Below are positions 43,474 through 51,283 of a stretch of 64,000 nucleotides of DNA, one piece after another. The DNA comes from Candidatus Babelota bacterium (GTDB lineage Bacteria > Babelota > Babeliae > Babelales > Vermiphilaceae): positions 1-64,000 of the forward strand of contig RXKB01000001.1 of the NCBI GenBank assembly GCA_003963225.1, given 5' to 3'. The notes under the pieces were generated by a model that saw only the letters and a list, made by a program, of their open reading frames with translations, did not search any database and was not told the DNA's origin. The position numbers and the translations under genes are program-made. The first letter of the stretch is position 1, and each line of letters starts with the position of its first letter.

Positions 43474-43849
43474 GCGCTCTATCCCTACCTTTGAAGCCAA
43501 GATCTACGTCGGCTTCCGAAAATCGTATTCGACCGACCATCCTGACGTTGGAAACTGTATTTGGAAAGTCAGGCAAGCCTGTCGAGACGCCGTCGCCTCT
43601 GGCTGGTGCGTGACCATGCAGCCCCTCGAATACATCTACACGCCAACCTACACGGTAGGGCAGGCCGAAGCCGTGGATGGTGAACCTGGTGTTGTGATCG
43701 GCGCGATCAACTATCCGAGGTTTCCAACCAAGCCAGAAGCCTTGAAGCAACGCTGCATCGACCTGGCCAGCAAGCTGATGGACGTGCTGGAACAAGAGCG
43801 TGTGACGGTGGTTTTCACCGACGAGACCGTTCTGCTTGAGCGTGTGTGA
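43463..43849 (+). CDS. Hypothetical protein next to dCMP deaminase
   Basis: A 128-residue alpha/beta protein, not recognised. It has a long strand-rich centre (PLEYIYTPTYTVGQAEAVDG) and a C-terminal helix-strand (VLEQERVTVVFTDETVLLE). The ATG at 43463 is inside the end of the dCMP deaminase gene, so expression is probably coupled. A role in nucleotide metabolism is possible only by position. Confidence 0.6.
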   Translation: MNAKRSIPTFEAKIYVGFRKSYSTDHPDVGNCIWKVRQACRDAVASGWCVTMQPLEYIYTPTYTVGQAEAVDGEPGVVIGAINYPRFPTKPEALKQRCIDLASKLMDVLEQERVTVVFTDETVLLERV

Positions 43850-43889
43850 CTGTCAAATGGAAAACTTGCAGAAAAGTGATGTCTGCGAG

Positions 43890-43918
43890 TTGCGCGGGTG
43901 TCGTCCGTGATGTATGTT
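43890..43918 (+). promoter_or_regulatory. Promoter TTGCGC-17-TATGTT for dUTPase and RNR
   Basis: TTGCGC (43890-43895), 17-base spacer, TATGTT (43913-43918), then 11 bases to ATG 43930. Confidence 0.55.
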
Positions 43919-43929
43919 AGTTAGACTGT

Positions 43930-44361
43930 ATGAGAGTAAAAATTAAGCGATTGGCGATCGACGCCAAAACCCCAACGAAAGCAACGAACGGCAGTGGAGC
44001 CTATGACCTTTACTCCACTGAAGCGACAGTCCTACCCGCCGAAGAGCGCACAGCATTCGGCACTGGTCTGGCGATGGAAATTCCAGAAGGTTACGTAGGC
44101 CTTGTCTGTTCCCGCAGCGGCCTGGCGTTGAAGCAGGGAATTGCGGTGCTGAACGCACCTGGCATTGTGGATGCCGACTATCGCGGTGAAGTCAAAGCGA
44201 TCGTAATCAACCACAGCACCACCCAACCGCTGGTGGTAAGCAAAGGGGACAAGATCGCACAGATCTTGTTCGTGAAAGCGGAAGACGTGAATTTTGAAGA
44301 CGTTGAGGAACTCTCCTCGACTGAACGTGGTGTGGGCGGATTCGGTTCAACTGGCAAATAA
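43930..44361 (+). CDS. dut: dUTP diphosphatase (dUTPase)
   Basis: A 143-residue trimeric-type dUTPase with all five motifs: GAYDLYS (motif 1), SRSGLALKQ (2), GIVDADYRGEVK (3), KGDKIAQILF (4) and the C-terminal STERGVGGFGSTGK (5). It hydrolyses dUTP to dUMP and diphosphate, keeping uracil out of DNA and feeding ThyX. Length and motif order are normal. It starts 11 bases after a -10 box and is followed after one base by the ribonucleotide reductase gene. Confidence 0.95.
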   Translation: MRVKIKRLAIDAKTPTKATNGSGAYDLYSTEATVLPAEERTAFGTGLAMEIPEGYVGLVCSRSGLALKQGIAVLNAPGIVDADYRGEVKAIVINHSTTQPLVVSKGDKIAQILFVKAEDVNFEDVEELSSTERGVGGFGSTGK

Positions 44362-44362
44362 T

Positions 44363-46474
44363 ATGAGCGAAGTCAATTTCCTGGACGAGATCTCTGGATT
44401 CATTTTCACGAGCAAGTATGCTCGTTACAACACTCTGGTCGAACGCCGTGAAACGTGGGAGGAGTGCATTGACCGTGTCGCGGCCATGCACCTTTCCAAG
44501 TTTCGCAAGAAGCTGCCCAAGGAGGACTTGGACCAGATTCGCTGGGCCTTCGACATGGTGAAGAAGAAGGCTGTGGTGCCTTCCATGCGCTCCATGCAGT
44601 TCGGTGGTAAGGCGGTCACCACGCATAACGCCCGTGTCTACAACTGTGCAGTCCGGCACATCGACAGCATCCGTGCTTTCGCTGAGGTCTTCTACCTGCT
44701 GCTTTGTGGTTGCGGCGTAGGTATCGGCGTGATGCCTCATTTCATCGACCGCCTTCCTCCGTTGGTGGACGCCACCAACAAGACCGGTACCGTGCTGACC
44801 TACGTCGTTGAGGATTCCATCGAAGGATGGGCCGATTCGATCGAGGCGCTGTTGAACTGCTATTTCAAGAACACCGCTTACACCGGTCGTAAGATCGTTT
44901 TCGACTACTCGAAGATCCGTCCTGAAGGCGCACCTCTGAAGACCTCTGGTGGCAAGGCTCCTGGTTACAAGGGGTTGAAGAACTGTCACAAGAAGATCAA
45001 GGCCCTGCTTGACCACATCATCGAGGATCTCGACCAGGCGAACGTTCGTCCGATCAACGCCTACGACATTCTGATGCACGTCTCTGACGCCGTGCTGTCT
45101 GGTGGCATTCGTCGTTCCGCCACCTGCGTGATCTTTGACATCAACGACCAGGAGATGATGGATGCCAAGACCTACTTCAAGGTCAGCAAGCACAGCAAGT
45201 TCGCCTACGACGAAGATACCAAGACGTATTCCGGCAAGGTCACGGTCAACAAGAAGGTCTACGAGGTCGAACTGAGTGAGTGGGAATACACCAACCAACT
45301 CCTGAAGGAGTCTGTCGTCGGTTGGATTCACATCGAGCCTCAGCGCGCCCGTTCCAACAACAGCGTATTGCTCCTGCGTGACAAGGTCACCCGCGAGCAG
45401 TTCAAGGCTATCGTGGAGCGCACCAAGCAGTTCGGTGAGCCTGGCTTCGTGTTTGCCAACCATCCGTGGCAGATGTTCAACCCATGCTTCGAGATCGGCT
45501 TTATCCCGGTCACCGAGGATGGTGTCTGTGGTGTGCAGTTCTGTAACCTCAGCTCGGTCAACGGTGCTGCAATCACCACGCAAGCCGACTTCCTGGAAGC
45601 CACCCGTGCTGCCACGATCATCGGTACCCTGCAGGCGTCCTACACGGACGAGATGAAGTATCTGAACAACGCGGCGAAGAAACTCACCGAGCAGGAAGCT
45701 CTCCTCGGTGTCTCCATCACCGGTGTCATGGACAACCCAGACGTGTTGCTGAATCCTGAAGGCCAAGCCGAGGCAGCCAAGCACGCCGTAGAAGTCAACG
45801 ACCTGTGGGCACGCAAGCTTGGCATTAACCCTGCCGCTCGTGTCACCTGCATCAAACCTGAAGGCACCAGCAGCCTTGTGCTGCGTAGCGCCTCTGGTAT
45901 CCATCCGCACCACGCTCGCCGGTATTTCCGTCGTGTGCAGTGCAACAAGGTTGATCCTGTTTACAAGTTCTTCAAGGCCACCAACCCGCACATGTGCGAG
46001 CCCAGCGTGTGGTCGGCCAACAAGACTGACGATGTGATCACCTTCCCTCTCACCGTTTCCGACAAGGCGATGGTGAAATCAGACTTGAATGCGTTGAAGC
46101 ACCTCGACATCGTTCGTTCGACCCAGCAGAACTGGGTACTGAACGGCGTGAACGAGACTCACAACAACAAGCCTGTATCGCACAACGTGTCCTGCACTAT
46201 CCTGGTCGATGAACCGGAGTGGGACAACGTCGTAAACTATCTCTACGACAACCGTGAGTTTTTCAGCGCAGTGTCGCTGTTGCCTCTGGTCGGAGACAAG
46301 CTCTACAAGCAGGCTCCGTTGGAAGCTGTCACGACCGAAGCCGACGAGGCTCTCTGGACCAAGCTTACCTCCGGTTATACTCCGGTCGACTACCGGAAGC
46401 TGAAGGAGGACGAGGACACCACCAAGGTCCAAGAAAGTTTAGCGTGTGCAGGAGGAAAGTGTGAACTCTACTGA
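44363..46474 (+). CDS. nrdJ: Adenosylcobalamin-dependent (class II) ribonucleotide reductase
   Basis: A 703-residue monomeric class II reductase, as in the Lactobacillus RTPR type. Visible are the N-terminal cysteine in NARVYNCAV, the thiyl-radical block NPCFEIGF (Cys375, Glu377), PEGTSSLVL, and the C-terminal redox pair CAGGKCELY. It makes deoxyribonucleotides from ribonucleotides without oxygen or a separate small subunit, but needs host B12 coenzyme. ATG 44363 follows the dUTPase stop by one base (TAA-t-ATG) with no Shine-Dalgarno. A GTG 13 bases from its end starts the next gene. Confidence 0.93.
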   Translation: MSEVNFLDEISGFIFTSKYARYNTLVERRETWEECIDRVAAMHLSKFRKKLPKEDLDQIRWAFDMVKKKAVVPSMRSMQFGGKAVTTHNARVYNCAVRHIDSIRAFAEVFYLLLCGCGVGIGVMPHFIDRLPPLVDATNKTGTVLTYVVEDSIEGWADSIEALLNCYFKNTAYTGRKIVFDYSKIRPEGAPLKTSGGKAPGYKGLKNCHKKIKALLDHIIEDLDQANVRPINAYDILMHVSDAVLSGGIRRSATCVIFDINDQEMMDAKTYFKVSKHSKFAYDEDTKTYSGKVTVNKKVYEVELSEWEYTNQLLKESVVGWIHIEPQRARSNNSVLLLRDKVTREQFKAIVERTKQFGEPGFVFANHPWQMFNPCFEIGFIPVTEDGVCGVQFCNLSSVNGAAITTQADFLEATRAATIIGTLQASYTDEMKYLNNAAKKLTEQEALLGVSITGVMDNPDVLLNPEGQAEAAKHAVEVNDLWARKLGINPAARVTCIKPEGTSSLVLRSASGIHPHHARRYFRRVQCNKVDPVYKFFKATNPHMCEPSVWSANKTDDVITFPLTVSDKAMVKSDLNALKHLDIVRSTQQNWVLNGVNETHNNKPVSHNVSCTILVDEPEWDNVVNYLYDNREFFSAVSLLPLVGDKLYKQAPLEAVTTEADEALWTKLTSGYTPVDYRKLKEDEDTTKVQESLACAGGKCELY

Positions 46475-46895
46475 AGAATCTACCGTAACCCCCGGCACCA
46501 GTCTGCCCCCTGTTCAGTTGCACCTGCGCTGGCAAGGCTGCGGGGAAGTATCAAAGACCTACTGGAGTAGGACACGCGCTCGTGCCCAGAAGGACGGCCG
46601 CGCTTTCACCTTGAGCATCGAAGATATGAATAACCTCTTGATGGCTCAGGAAAAGAAATGTGCCATTAGCGGGTTACCTATCGAGACGACAAAACGACAC
46701 CGATACAAAACCAAAGCCACAGCTTCGCTTGACCGGATTGACAGCTCCAAAGGTTATACGCTTGATAACGTGCAGTGGGTGCATAAACACGTCAACAGAA
46801 TGAAACACACGTTTGATCAAGCCTACTTCGAAGACCTTTGTCGAAGAGTTAATGAGACGACCCTACAGCGTACCGCAAGTATAGCTCAGGGCTAA
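46461..46895 (+). CDS. HNH-type endonuclease-like protein
   Basis: A 144-residue protein. LHLRWQGCGEVSKTYWSRTR leads into an HNH-like core, CAISGLPIE, then ASLDRIDSSKGY and VQWVHKHVNRMKH. A close paralogue is encoded at 58.5-59.1 kb. Such genes are often mobile homing endonucleases. I chose GTG 46461, five bases after GGAGG and overlapping the reductase C-terminus by 14 bases; GTG 46446 is possible. The TAA stop lies in the A-tract of the bidirectional terminator. Catalytic His assignment is uncertain. Confidence 0.7.
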   Translation: MNSTEESTVTPGTSLPPVQLHLRWQGCGEVSKTYWSRTRARAQKDGRAFTLSIEDMNNLLMAQEKKCAISGLPIETTKRHRYKTKATASLDRIDSSKGYTLDNVQWVHKHVNRMKHTFDQAYFEDLCRRVNETTLQRTASIAQG

Positions 46896-46930
46896 AAAAA
46901 GGCGCACTGGGTTTCCCCGGTGCGCCTTTT
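46891..46930. terminator. Bidirectional terminator
   Basis: Hairpin GGCGCAC-TGGGTTTCCCCG-GTGCGCC (46901-46926). TTTT follows on plus; TTTTTTT and AGCC follow on minus. It serves the HNH gene and the convergent secreted-protein gene. Confidence 0.85.
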
Positions 46931-46946
46931 GAATTTCAACTGACCA

Positions 46947-47567
46947 TCACTTCACCGCGGTCGGCACGACCGTCGCGGTGAGACCAATCAGACGGCGCTC
47001 CAGCTCGTTCACCTTGCCGGCGAGCGCACTGGGAGTGGTGTCCGTCACGACAGGCTGCGGAACGCGATGGTTCGCGTAGGACGAGGTGCCACCAATGAAC
47101 TCAGGGAGGAACCGGCGGAAGCTGCCGCGATCCGCGATCTCCAGACTGCGCTCGGCAGTGGCCAGCTGCGCACGGCTGACAACCATGTCTGCCTGCTCCA
47201 GGGTGCGAGTGTGGGACCATTCGCGCTCCAGGTTGTTGCGGAGCGAGCGGGAGACACCCATCGCCTTGGCTTCGGCCAAGCTGCGCTCCATGGCGCTCTT
47301 GGTCATGGTTTGCGGCGCCTTATCGCGTTCGTCCGCAAGGGTGTAGCTGCGGCTCTCCGCAGTCTGGAGAAGGGTGACTGCACCAGCGAGGTCCTTGACC
47401 TCCTTGGCGACGTCGGAGCTGCAGCGGTTCGTATCCGAGAGGCTGGACACAATCCGATCGACGGCGAGGTCTTGGGCCTGCCGGAGCTTGGAGATGCCTT
47501 CCGTGGACTGACCGAAGGCGGCGAAAGAAAGGACGGCAACCGAGATGAGGGTGAGGATGTTCTTCAT
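46947..47567 (-). CDS. Secreted coiled-coil protein
   Basis: A 206-residue protein with a signal peptide (MKNILTLISVAVLSFAAFG, residues 1-19) and a helical, coiled-coil mature part ending in a heptad-like LAGKVNELERRLIGL. One Cys is in the mature part (Cys49). No enzyme motif. It is a single-gene unit between a GTGCAA/TATAAC promoter with leader hairpin and the 46.9 kb terminator. Export to the host periplasm suggests an effect on the cell envelope; this is inference. Confidence 0.7.
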   Translation of the reverse strand: MKNILTLISVAVLSFAAFGQSTEGISKLRQAQDLAVDRIVSSLSDTNRCSSDVAKEVKDLAGAVTLLQTAESRSYTLADERDKAPQTMTKSAMERSLAEAKAMGVSRSLRNNLEREWSHTRTLEQADMVVSRAQLATAERSLEIADRGSFRRFLPEFIGGTSSYANHRVPQPVVTDTTPSALAGKVNELERRLIGLTATVVPTAVK

Positions 47568-47603
47568 GGTATGTGCGTTACTTGTTTTGATGTGAGGATT
47601 TGT

Positions 47604-47658
47604 GAGAGCTATTGTGCTCTCTACAGTTTGTTATACCATGTGCCGCAGGCTATTGCAC
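47604..47658 (-). promoter_or_regulatory. Promoter and 5' hairpin of the secreted coiled-coil gene
   Basis: Minus strand GTGCAA, 17-base spacer, GG-extended TATAAC (47635-47630), then at the predicted RNA start the hairpin GAGAGC-ACAATA-GCTCTC. Its upstream 11 bases are the same as in the 47.93 kb promoter (TGCAATAGCCT). Confidence 0.7.
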
Positions 47659-47691
47659 CCAGGGCCGGGGGAGGGGAGGGGTAGGGTAAGT

Positions 47692-47733
47692 AGCTAAAAA
47701 AAGAAGGGAGAGCAGGGTTGCCCCTGCCCTCCC
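47692..47733 (-). terminator. Intrinsic terminator of the small-RNA unit
   Basis: Minus-strand hairpin GGGAGGGCAGGG-GCAA-CCCTGCTCTCCC (47733-47706), then TTC, TTTTTTT and AGC. Confidence 0.8.
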
Positions 47734-47901
47734 CGCCCAAACAAGTATCTATGCAAACACTTCGTTCCACCCACCCTACAGCTACAGGCTGCAGGAAAAT
47801 CTACCGGGAGGAGCCGTGCGCTGCCCCTGCACGGAGGTCGCCTTTGTCGGTCGTGCAACCAACAGGATTCTCCGCTCCTCCCGGAGCGCATTAAGCGCTC
47901 T
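47697..47901 (-). ncRNA. Probable ~205-nt small RNA
   Basis: A complete transcription unit (promoter at 47.91-47.94 kb, terminator at 47.69-47.73 kb) with no convincing gene inside. The predicted RNA starts with a 6-bp hairpin and ends in the terminator hairpin. A 65-codon open frame (ATG 47891 to TAG 47694) spans it, but its Arg/Gly/Cys/Pro-rich product looks unlike a protein. A small RNA is the simpler reading; a small protein is not ruled out. Confidence 0.55.
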
Positions 47902-47937
47902 GCAAGTTATTATACCCTGCAACACAGGCTATTGCAA
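47884..47937 (-). promoter_or_regulatory. Strong promoter with 5'-terminal hairpin
   Basis: Minus strand TTGCAA (47937-47932), 17-base spacer, GG-extended TATAAT (47914-47909), then AACTTGC and the hairpin GAGCGC-TTAAT-GCGCTC (47900-47884). This is the best consensus promoter in the window. Confidence 0.8.
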
Positions 47938-47954
47938 AGGGGGGTCCCTCCCCC

Positions 47955-47982
47955 TTGACAAGCCTCACCAGTGTGCTATCTT
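47955..47982 (+). promoter_or_regulatory. Leaderless-type promoter for thymidylate kinase
   Basis: TTGACA (47955-47960), 16-base spacer, TATCTT (47977-47982), then eight bases to ATG 47991. Confidence 0.7.
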
Positions 47983-47990
47983 CTCACCCT

Positions 47991-48614
47991 ATGACAAAAG
48001 GTCTATTCATCACATTGGAAGGCAACGAGGGCTCCGGCAAGAGCACCCAGATCGCTAAGCTCAGCGCCGCGCTTTCAGCGCAAGGCAAGGCAGTCACGGT
48101 TCTCCGGGAGCCTGGCTCCACCGTCGTGGGCACGAAGATCCGGGAAATCCTCAAAGACCCGGCCAATTCCATTTGCTCTGAAACTGAGCTTTTCCTTTTT
48201 CAGGCTTCCCGTGCCCAGCTTGTCCATGACGTAATTCGCCCGAAGCTGGCTGCCGGGGAGATCATCATTGCCGATCGTTTTTATGACTCCACCTGGGTTT
48301 ACCAGGGCTGGGCACGCGGTGTAAACCTGCTGGCCATTGAGTTTACCAACAAGCTGGCGACCGTTGGCGTTGAGGTCAACAAGACGTTTTTCATCAAGGT
48401 ACCCTTGGAGGTATGCACGGCACGTATCAAAAGCCGTGGTACCCTTGACCGGTTTGAACTTGAAGGGCAGAAGCTTCTGGCCAAGATCGACGAAGGCTAC
48501 AACGAACTGTCGAAGAGCTTCCCTCACCGCGTGGACGTGGTGGATGGAAACCGCGACATCGAAACTGTGCACCAGGAGTTGCTGGCAAAAACCATGCGCC
48601 TTATCAACCAGTAA
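47991..48614 (+). CDS. tmk: Thymidylate kinase
   Basis: A 207-residue dTMP kinase: P-loop EGNEGSGKST (residues 9-18), REPGSTVVG (dTMP-binding Arg), and the DRx-type motif ADRFYDSTWVYQGWARG. It phosphorylates dTMP to dTDP, the step after ThyX. Length is normal. ATG 47991 is eight bases after the -10 box; a TTG further upstream would overlap the promoter and is rejected. It heads a plus-strand unit with ThyX. Confidence 0.93.
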   Translation: MTKGLFITLEGNEGSGKSTQIAKLSAALSAQGKAVTVLREPGSTVVGTKIREILKDPANSICSETELFLFQASRAQLVHDVIRPKLAAGEIIIADRFYDSTWVYQGWARGVNLLAIEFTNKLATVGVEVNKTFFIKVPLEVCTARIKSRGTLDRFELEGQKLLAKIDEGYNELSKSFPHRVDVVDGNRDIETVHQELLAKTMRLINQ

Positions 48615-48615
48615 C

Positions 48616-48789
48616 ATGAACGAACTACTTGTACCAAACATCACCTGCATAGACCAGGACGGCAATCTCGTGCCGATTCCGTCGCTGCCAGGCAGTGGAC
48701 TTACCTTTGTAATCGTATCTGCCCAACCCGTTGTAACGCAGGACCCTGCGCAGCTGGAATTCAACTTCGACAAACCGACCGACCGATAA
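48616..48789 (+). CDS. Small hypothetical protein between tmk and thyX
   Basis: A 57-residue protein starting MNELLVPNITCIDQDGNLVP, ending EFNFDKPTDR. Hydrophobic/acidic, not recognised. ATG 48616 is one base after the kinase stop, and thyX starts one base after its own stop, so it is a real member of the run rather than a chance frame. Confidence 0.6.
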   Translation: MNELLVPNITCIDQDGNLVPIPSLPGSGLTFVIVSAQPVVTQDPAQLEFNFDKPTDR

Positions 48790-48790
48790 C

Positions 48791-49501
48791 ATGAGCGACA
48801 TCATCCCAACCATTCAAAACGGCTATACCATCCCTGTGCTTGACCACGGGTTTGTACGGTACATCGATCACATGGGCACAGATACACGTATCGTGGAGGC
48901 TGCCCGAATCAGTTACCGTTCCCCCAGCAAGGGAGCCGACCAGGATCAGAAACTCCTGGAGTATCTCTGGAAGAACAAGCACACCAGTCCGTTCGAGATG
49001 TGCAAGCTCACGTTGAACATCAAGATGCCGATCTTCGTGATGCGCCAGTACGTGCGGCATCGTATGCAGAACCTCAACGAGGTCAGCGCACGATACACCC
49101 AGCTGCCGGCGGAGTTCTACCTGCCTACGGTATGGCGTGTGCAGGACACCAAGAACAAGCAGGGCAGCGTAACGGTGGAGCAGCCGCCAGAGTGGCACCA
49201 GCGGCAAGCCCAGCGCCTTATGAAGCTCTGCGATGACGCTTATGCCATCTACGAGGCCATGCTGGCTGACGGCGTTGCCCGTGAGATGGCACGTATGGTC
49301 CTGCCTGTCAACATCTACACCGAAATCTACGCCTGCTGGGATTTGAAGAACCTCATGCACTTCATCACTTTGCGTGACGACGGACATGCTCAATCTGAGA
49401 TTCAGGAGTACGGCCGCGCGATCAAGAGCATCTGCCGGGAACTGTTTCCTGGCGTCGTAAAAGCTTACGAGAAGTATCAGTGGAAACTCGTTGAGCAATG
49501 A
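48791..49501 (+). CDS. thyX: Flavin-dependent thymidylate synthase
   Basis: A 236-residue ThyX with the signature RHRMQNLNEVSARY (Arg89-Tyr102), a variant of RHRxxSxNExSxRY in which the usual Ser after RHRxx is Asn. It methylates dUMP to dTMP with methylenetetrahydrofolate and FAD. Length is typical. ATG 48791 follows the preceding stop by one base, and its own TGA overlaps the next start (ATGA). With dCMP deaminase, dUTPase, reductase and thymidylate kinase it completes a dTTP route. Confidence 0.93.
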   Translation: MSDIIPTIQNGYTIPVLDHGFVRYIDHMGTDTRIVEAARISYRSPSKGADQDQKLLEYLWKNKHTSPFEMCKLTLNIKMPIFVMRQYVRHRMQNLNEVSARYTQLPAEFYLPTVWRVQDTKNKQGSVTVEQPPEWHQRQAQRLMKLCDDAYAIYEAMLADGVAREMARMVLPVNIYTEIYACWDLKNLMHFITLRDDGHAQSEIQEYGRAIKSICRELFPGVVKAYEKYQWKLVEQ

Positions 49502-50208
49502 GCCACCTTCTCGCCCAGGCACTCAACTCCACGGTGGACGACATCTTGACCGCCATTGCCCACGGGCGGCGGTCAGTTGTCGACACCAAAGGAAAGCTAG
49601 CTGAACTGCACCTGCACAGGCTGCTGCTGACCTTCCCATTCGCCGAGGTCAACTGGGTGGAGAAACACGGCGAGCCGGACTTCCGTGTAAGGTTGGTTTA
49701 TGGCGAACTCTCCTTCAAGGACTACAAGATTGAGTGCAAAAACATACGCTCACTTCAGGTTGCCAACCCCGATAAGTTTCAGGTAGAGTTGCAGAAAACC
49801 CGGCACAGCAAGACCGGAAAAACCGAAAGAGGATACCGTAATGATCATTTTCACATTCTCGCCGTCTGCCTATTCAATCGCACTGGCGGTTGGACTTTTC
49901 TGTTCCACGCCGCAAATACCCTGCCGACCGACCCGAAACAGCCCTGCTATCTACAGAAAATGATCGCGGTGCCTGCACCTGACTCCGAGCTGGGCTCATG
50001 GCGCAGAACACCGCTGGAAGCAATCGAGGACTACGAACATGCCAGACTACAAGGAATACCTGCAGACCAACGAGCGACTGACAGTGGACGGTGCGAAGAA
50101 GCTGCGGGTGGTAATGAACACGAAGGAGTTCGGGCTGATGTACAGCCAGACCATCGACCAGGTGGAGGACGAAACGATCAACGAACACCTGCTGAACACC
50201 CTGGGTGA
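49498..50208 (+). CDS. PD-(D/E)XK nuclease-like protein
   Basis: The first ~170 residues look like a restriction-enzyme-fold protein: GKLAELHLHRLLLTFPF (early Glu), GEPDFRVRLVYG (Asp) and KIECKNIRS (ExK), giving an E...PD...ExK layout. It may be a nuclease or resolvase-like enzyme. ATG 49498 overlaps the thyX stop. The last ~57 residues are Arg/Gly/Glu-rich and coincide with the next gene in another frame, so the true end may be earlier; a frameshift or sequence error near 50040 is possible. Confidence 0.6.
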   Translation: MSHLLAQALNSTVDDILTAIAHGRRSVVDTKGKLAELHLHRLLLTFPFAEVNWVEKHGEPDFRVRLVYGELSFKDYKIECKNIRSLQVANPDKFQVELQKTRHSKTGKTERGYRNDHFHILAVCLFNRTGGWTFLFHAANTLPTDPKQPCYLQKMIAVPAPDSELGSWRRTPLEAIEDYEHARLQGIPADQRATDSGRCEEAAGGNEHEGVRADVQPDHRPGGGRNDQRTPAEHPG

Positions 50209-50275
50209 GGACCTGATCACCGAGTACGAACGAAGACTTTCGCAGCGACCGACTGTCGTTGCAGGTTGGAGATGA
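50039..50275 (+). CDS. Small hypothetical protein
   Basis: A 78-residue protein (MPDYKEYLQTNERLTVDGAK at the start) with an ordinary mixed composition, not recognised. It overlaps the preceding gene by 170 bases, which is more than usual here, and is followed at once by a strong plus terminator. Of the two overlapping frames this one looks more protein-like. Confidence 0.6.
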   Translation: MPDYKEYLQTNERLTVDGAKKLRVVMNTKEFGLMYSQTIDQVEDETINEHLLNTLGEDLITEYERRLSQRPTVVAGWR

Positions 50276-50280
50276 TAGAC

Positions 50281-50311
50281 CGGCCGGAGGAGAAATCCTC
50301 CGGCTTTTTCA
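50281..50311 (+). terminator. Plus-strand terminator of the thyX run
   Basis: Hairpin GCCGGAGGA-GAAA-TCCTCCGGC (50283-50303; nine pairs) followed by TTTTTC. Confidence 0.9.
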
Positions 50312-50312
50312 C

Positions 50313-50339
50313 AGCTAAAAAAAGGCGCCCGAAGGCGCC
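50313..50339 (-). terminator. Minus-strand terminator of the Sel1-like gene
   Basis: Minus strand GGCGCC-TTCG-GGCGCC then TTTTTTT and AGC; back-to-back with the plus terminator. Confidence 0.85.
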
Positions 50340-50343
50340 GTGA

Positions 50344-50886
50344 TTACTTGGACGCCTGGTCCTTCTTGGGCTCGACGAACTTCTTGTTGTCCCGTTCGTA
50401 GTATCCGAAGCGTGTGTTCCGGTGCACAGGGTCAAAGGGCTTCTGCTCCCCTGCTGTGGCTTCCTGAATGACTTCTTTGATCTGTTCTTCGGAGGTGATG
50501 TTGGCAGCCTTGCAGGCCGCCAGGAGCAGCTTCTTGCCTTCTTCCTGGTCGGCCTTCACACCAAGCCCCCAATACGTGGCCACACCGTAGTCATGGATCG
50601 CAGTAGGGTTGGACACACCGTTCGTCATGGTGGCGGCATGCTTCAGATATGCCAGTCCGTTTGCCGGTGACGGATTGACCCGTTTGCCGGTGTAGTATCG
50701 GACCGCGACCTTGTAGGCCGTGGCCGCGTTGGTCCGGGCTTCCAGCAACAAAGCCTGATGCTCGGCCGCGTATCGCTGGAGCTGCTGTGGTGCATGTCCT
50801 CCCCCGGAAGGGTATTGAGCAAACGATGGGATGGAGGTGAGCGCCATGACTAGCACGGCGACGATGGCAGTGAGGATATGTTTCAT
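50344..50886 (-). CDS. Secreted Sel1-like repeat protein
   Basis: A 180-residue protein. MKHILTAIVAVLVMALTSIPSFA (1-23) is a signal peptide. Two Sel1/TPR-like units follow, AATAYKVAVRYYTGKRV...GLAYLKHAA and AIHDYGVATYWGLGV...EGKKLLLAA, the A..YG..Y..G.GV...A..(L..A) pattern. The tail is basic. Sel1 proteins mediate protein contacts; an exported phage copy may act on the host envelope (inference). It is a single-gene unit ending in the 50.3 kb terminator; its promoter is not clear. Confidence 0.75.
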   Translation of the reverse strand: MKHILTAIVAVLVMALTSIPSFAQYPSGGGHAPQQLQRYAAEHQALLLEARTNAATAYKVAVRYYTGKRVNPSPANGLAYLKHAATMTNGVSNPTAIHDYGVATYWGLGVKADQEEGKKLLLAACKAANITSEEQIKEVIQEATAGEQKPFDPVHRNTRFGYYERDNKKFVEPKKDQASK

Positions 50887-50901
50887 GATGTGTATTCTTG
50901 G

Positions 50902-50948
50902 GTCTAAAAAAAATCTATGAGGCCGATCCTTTTCAGGGGATCGGCCTC
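50902..50948 (-). terminator. Minus-strand terminator
   Basis: Minus-strand hairpin GAGGCCGATCC...GGATCGGCCTC (11 pairs, 50948-50919), a short ATAGA, then TTTTTTTT and AGAC. Confidence 0.85.
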
Positions 50949-51036
50949 CAGCCAGGAGGAGAGCGTTGCCGCAAAGACCCTGCATTGCCCCTGGAGACGC
51001 CAGGGATGCAGGGAAGAAAGGACTCCTCCGAAGGGG

Positions 51037-51234
51037 TCAGCTGAGGTCCCCTGCGCAGAGGACGACGCCGTTCAGGGTAGGACGAATACCCCGACGAAAC
51101 AACCGGCGGGCACCAACAATCGGATCGCCGGGATCGCCAACGATGCCGCCACTGACAGATACCGCTTTGCGAGGCGGTGTGACACGGATTTTAGGGTTGA
51201 CGGAGCCGGAGGCGGGGTGAGGGATAGTCTTCAT
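51037..51234 (-). CDS. Small Pro/Arg-rich protein in its own unit
   Basis: A 65-residue frame from ATG 51234 (MKTIPHPASGSVNPKIRVTP). It lies between the GGTATATT promoter at 51.32 kb and the terminator at 50.9 kb and is the only reasonable frame of that unit. The leader shares ACAAGTAAC with the leader of the 47.6 kb gene. Composition is Pro/Gly/Arg-rich with no known domain, so it is only moderately supported. Confidence 0.45.
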   Translation of the reverse strand: MKTIPHPASGSVNPKIRVTPPRKAVSVSGGIVGDPGDPIVGARRLFRRGIRPTLNGVVLCAGDLS

Positions 51235-51283
51235 GACTGGTTACTTGTTTGTTGCTTGATGCTGTTTACACAAGCCGGATTCA

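Noticed and set aside
44207..45991. Long 594-codon open frame on the minus strand
   Set aside because: It is exactly antisense to the dUTPase/reductase genes, which have complete family motifs; its product has shadow-like composition.
47694..47891. 65-codon protein inside the small-RNA unit
   Set aside because: Arg/Gly/Cys/Pro-rich product with stop formed by the terminator tract; kept only as an alternative to the RNA.
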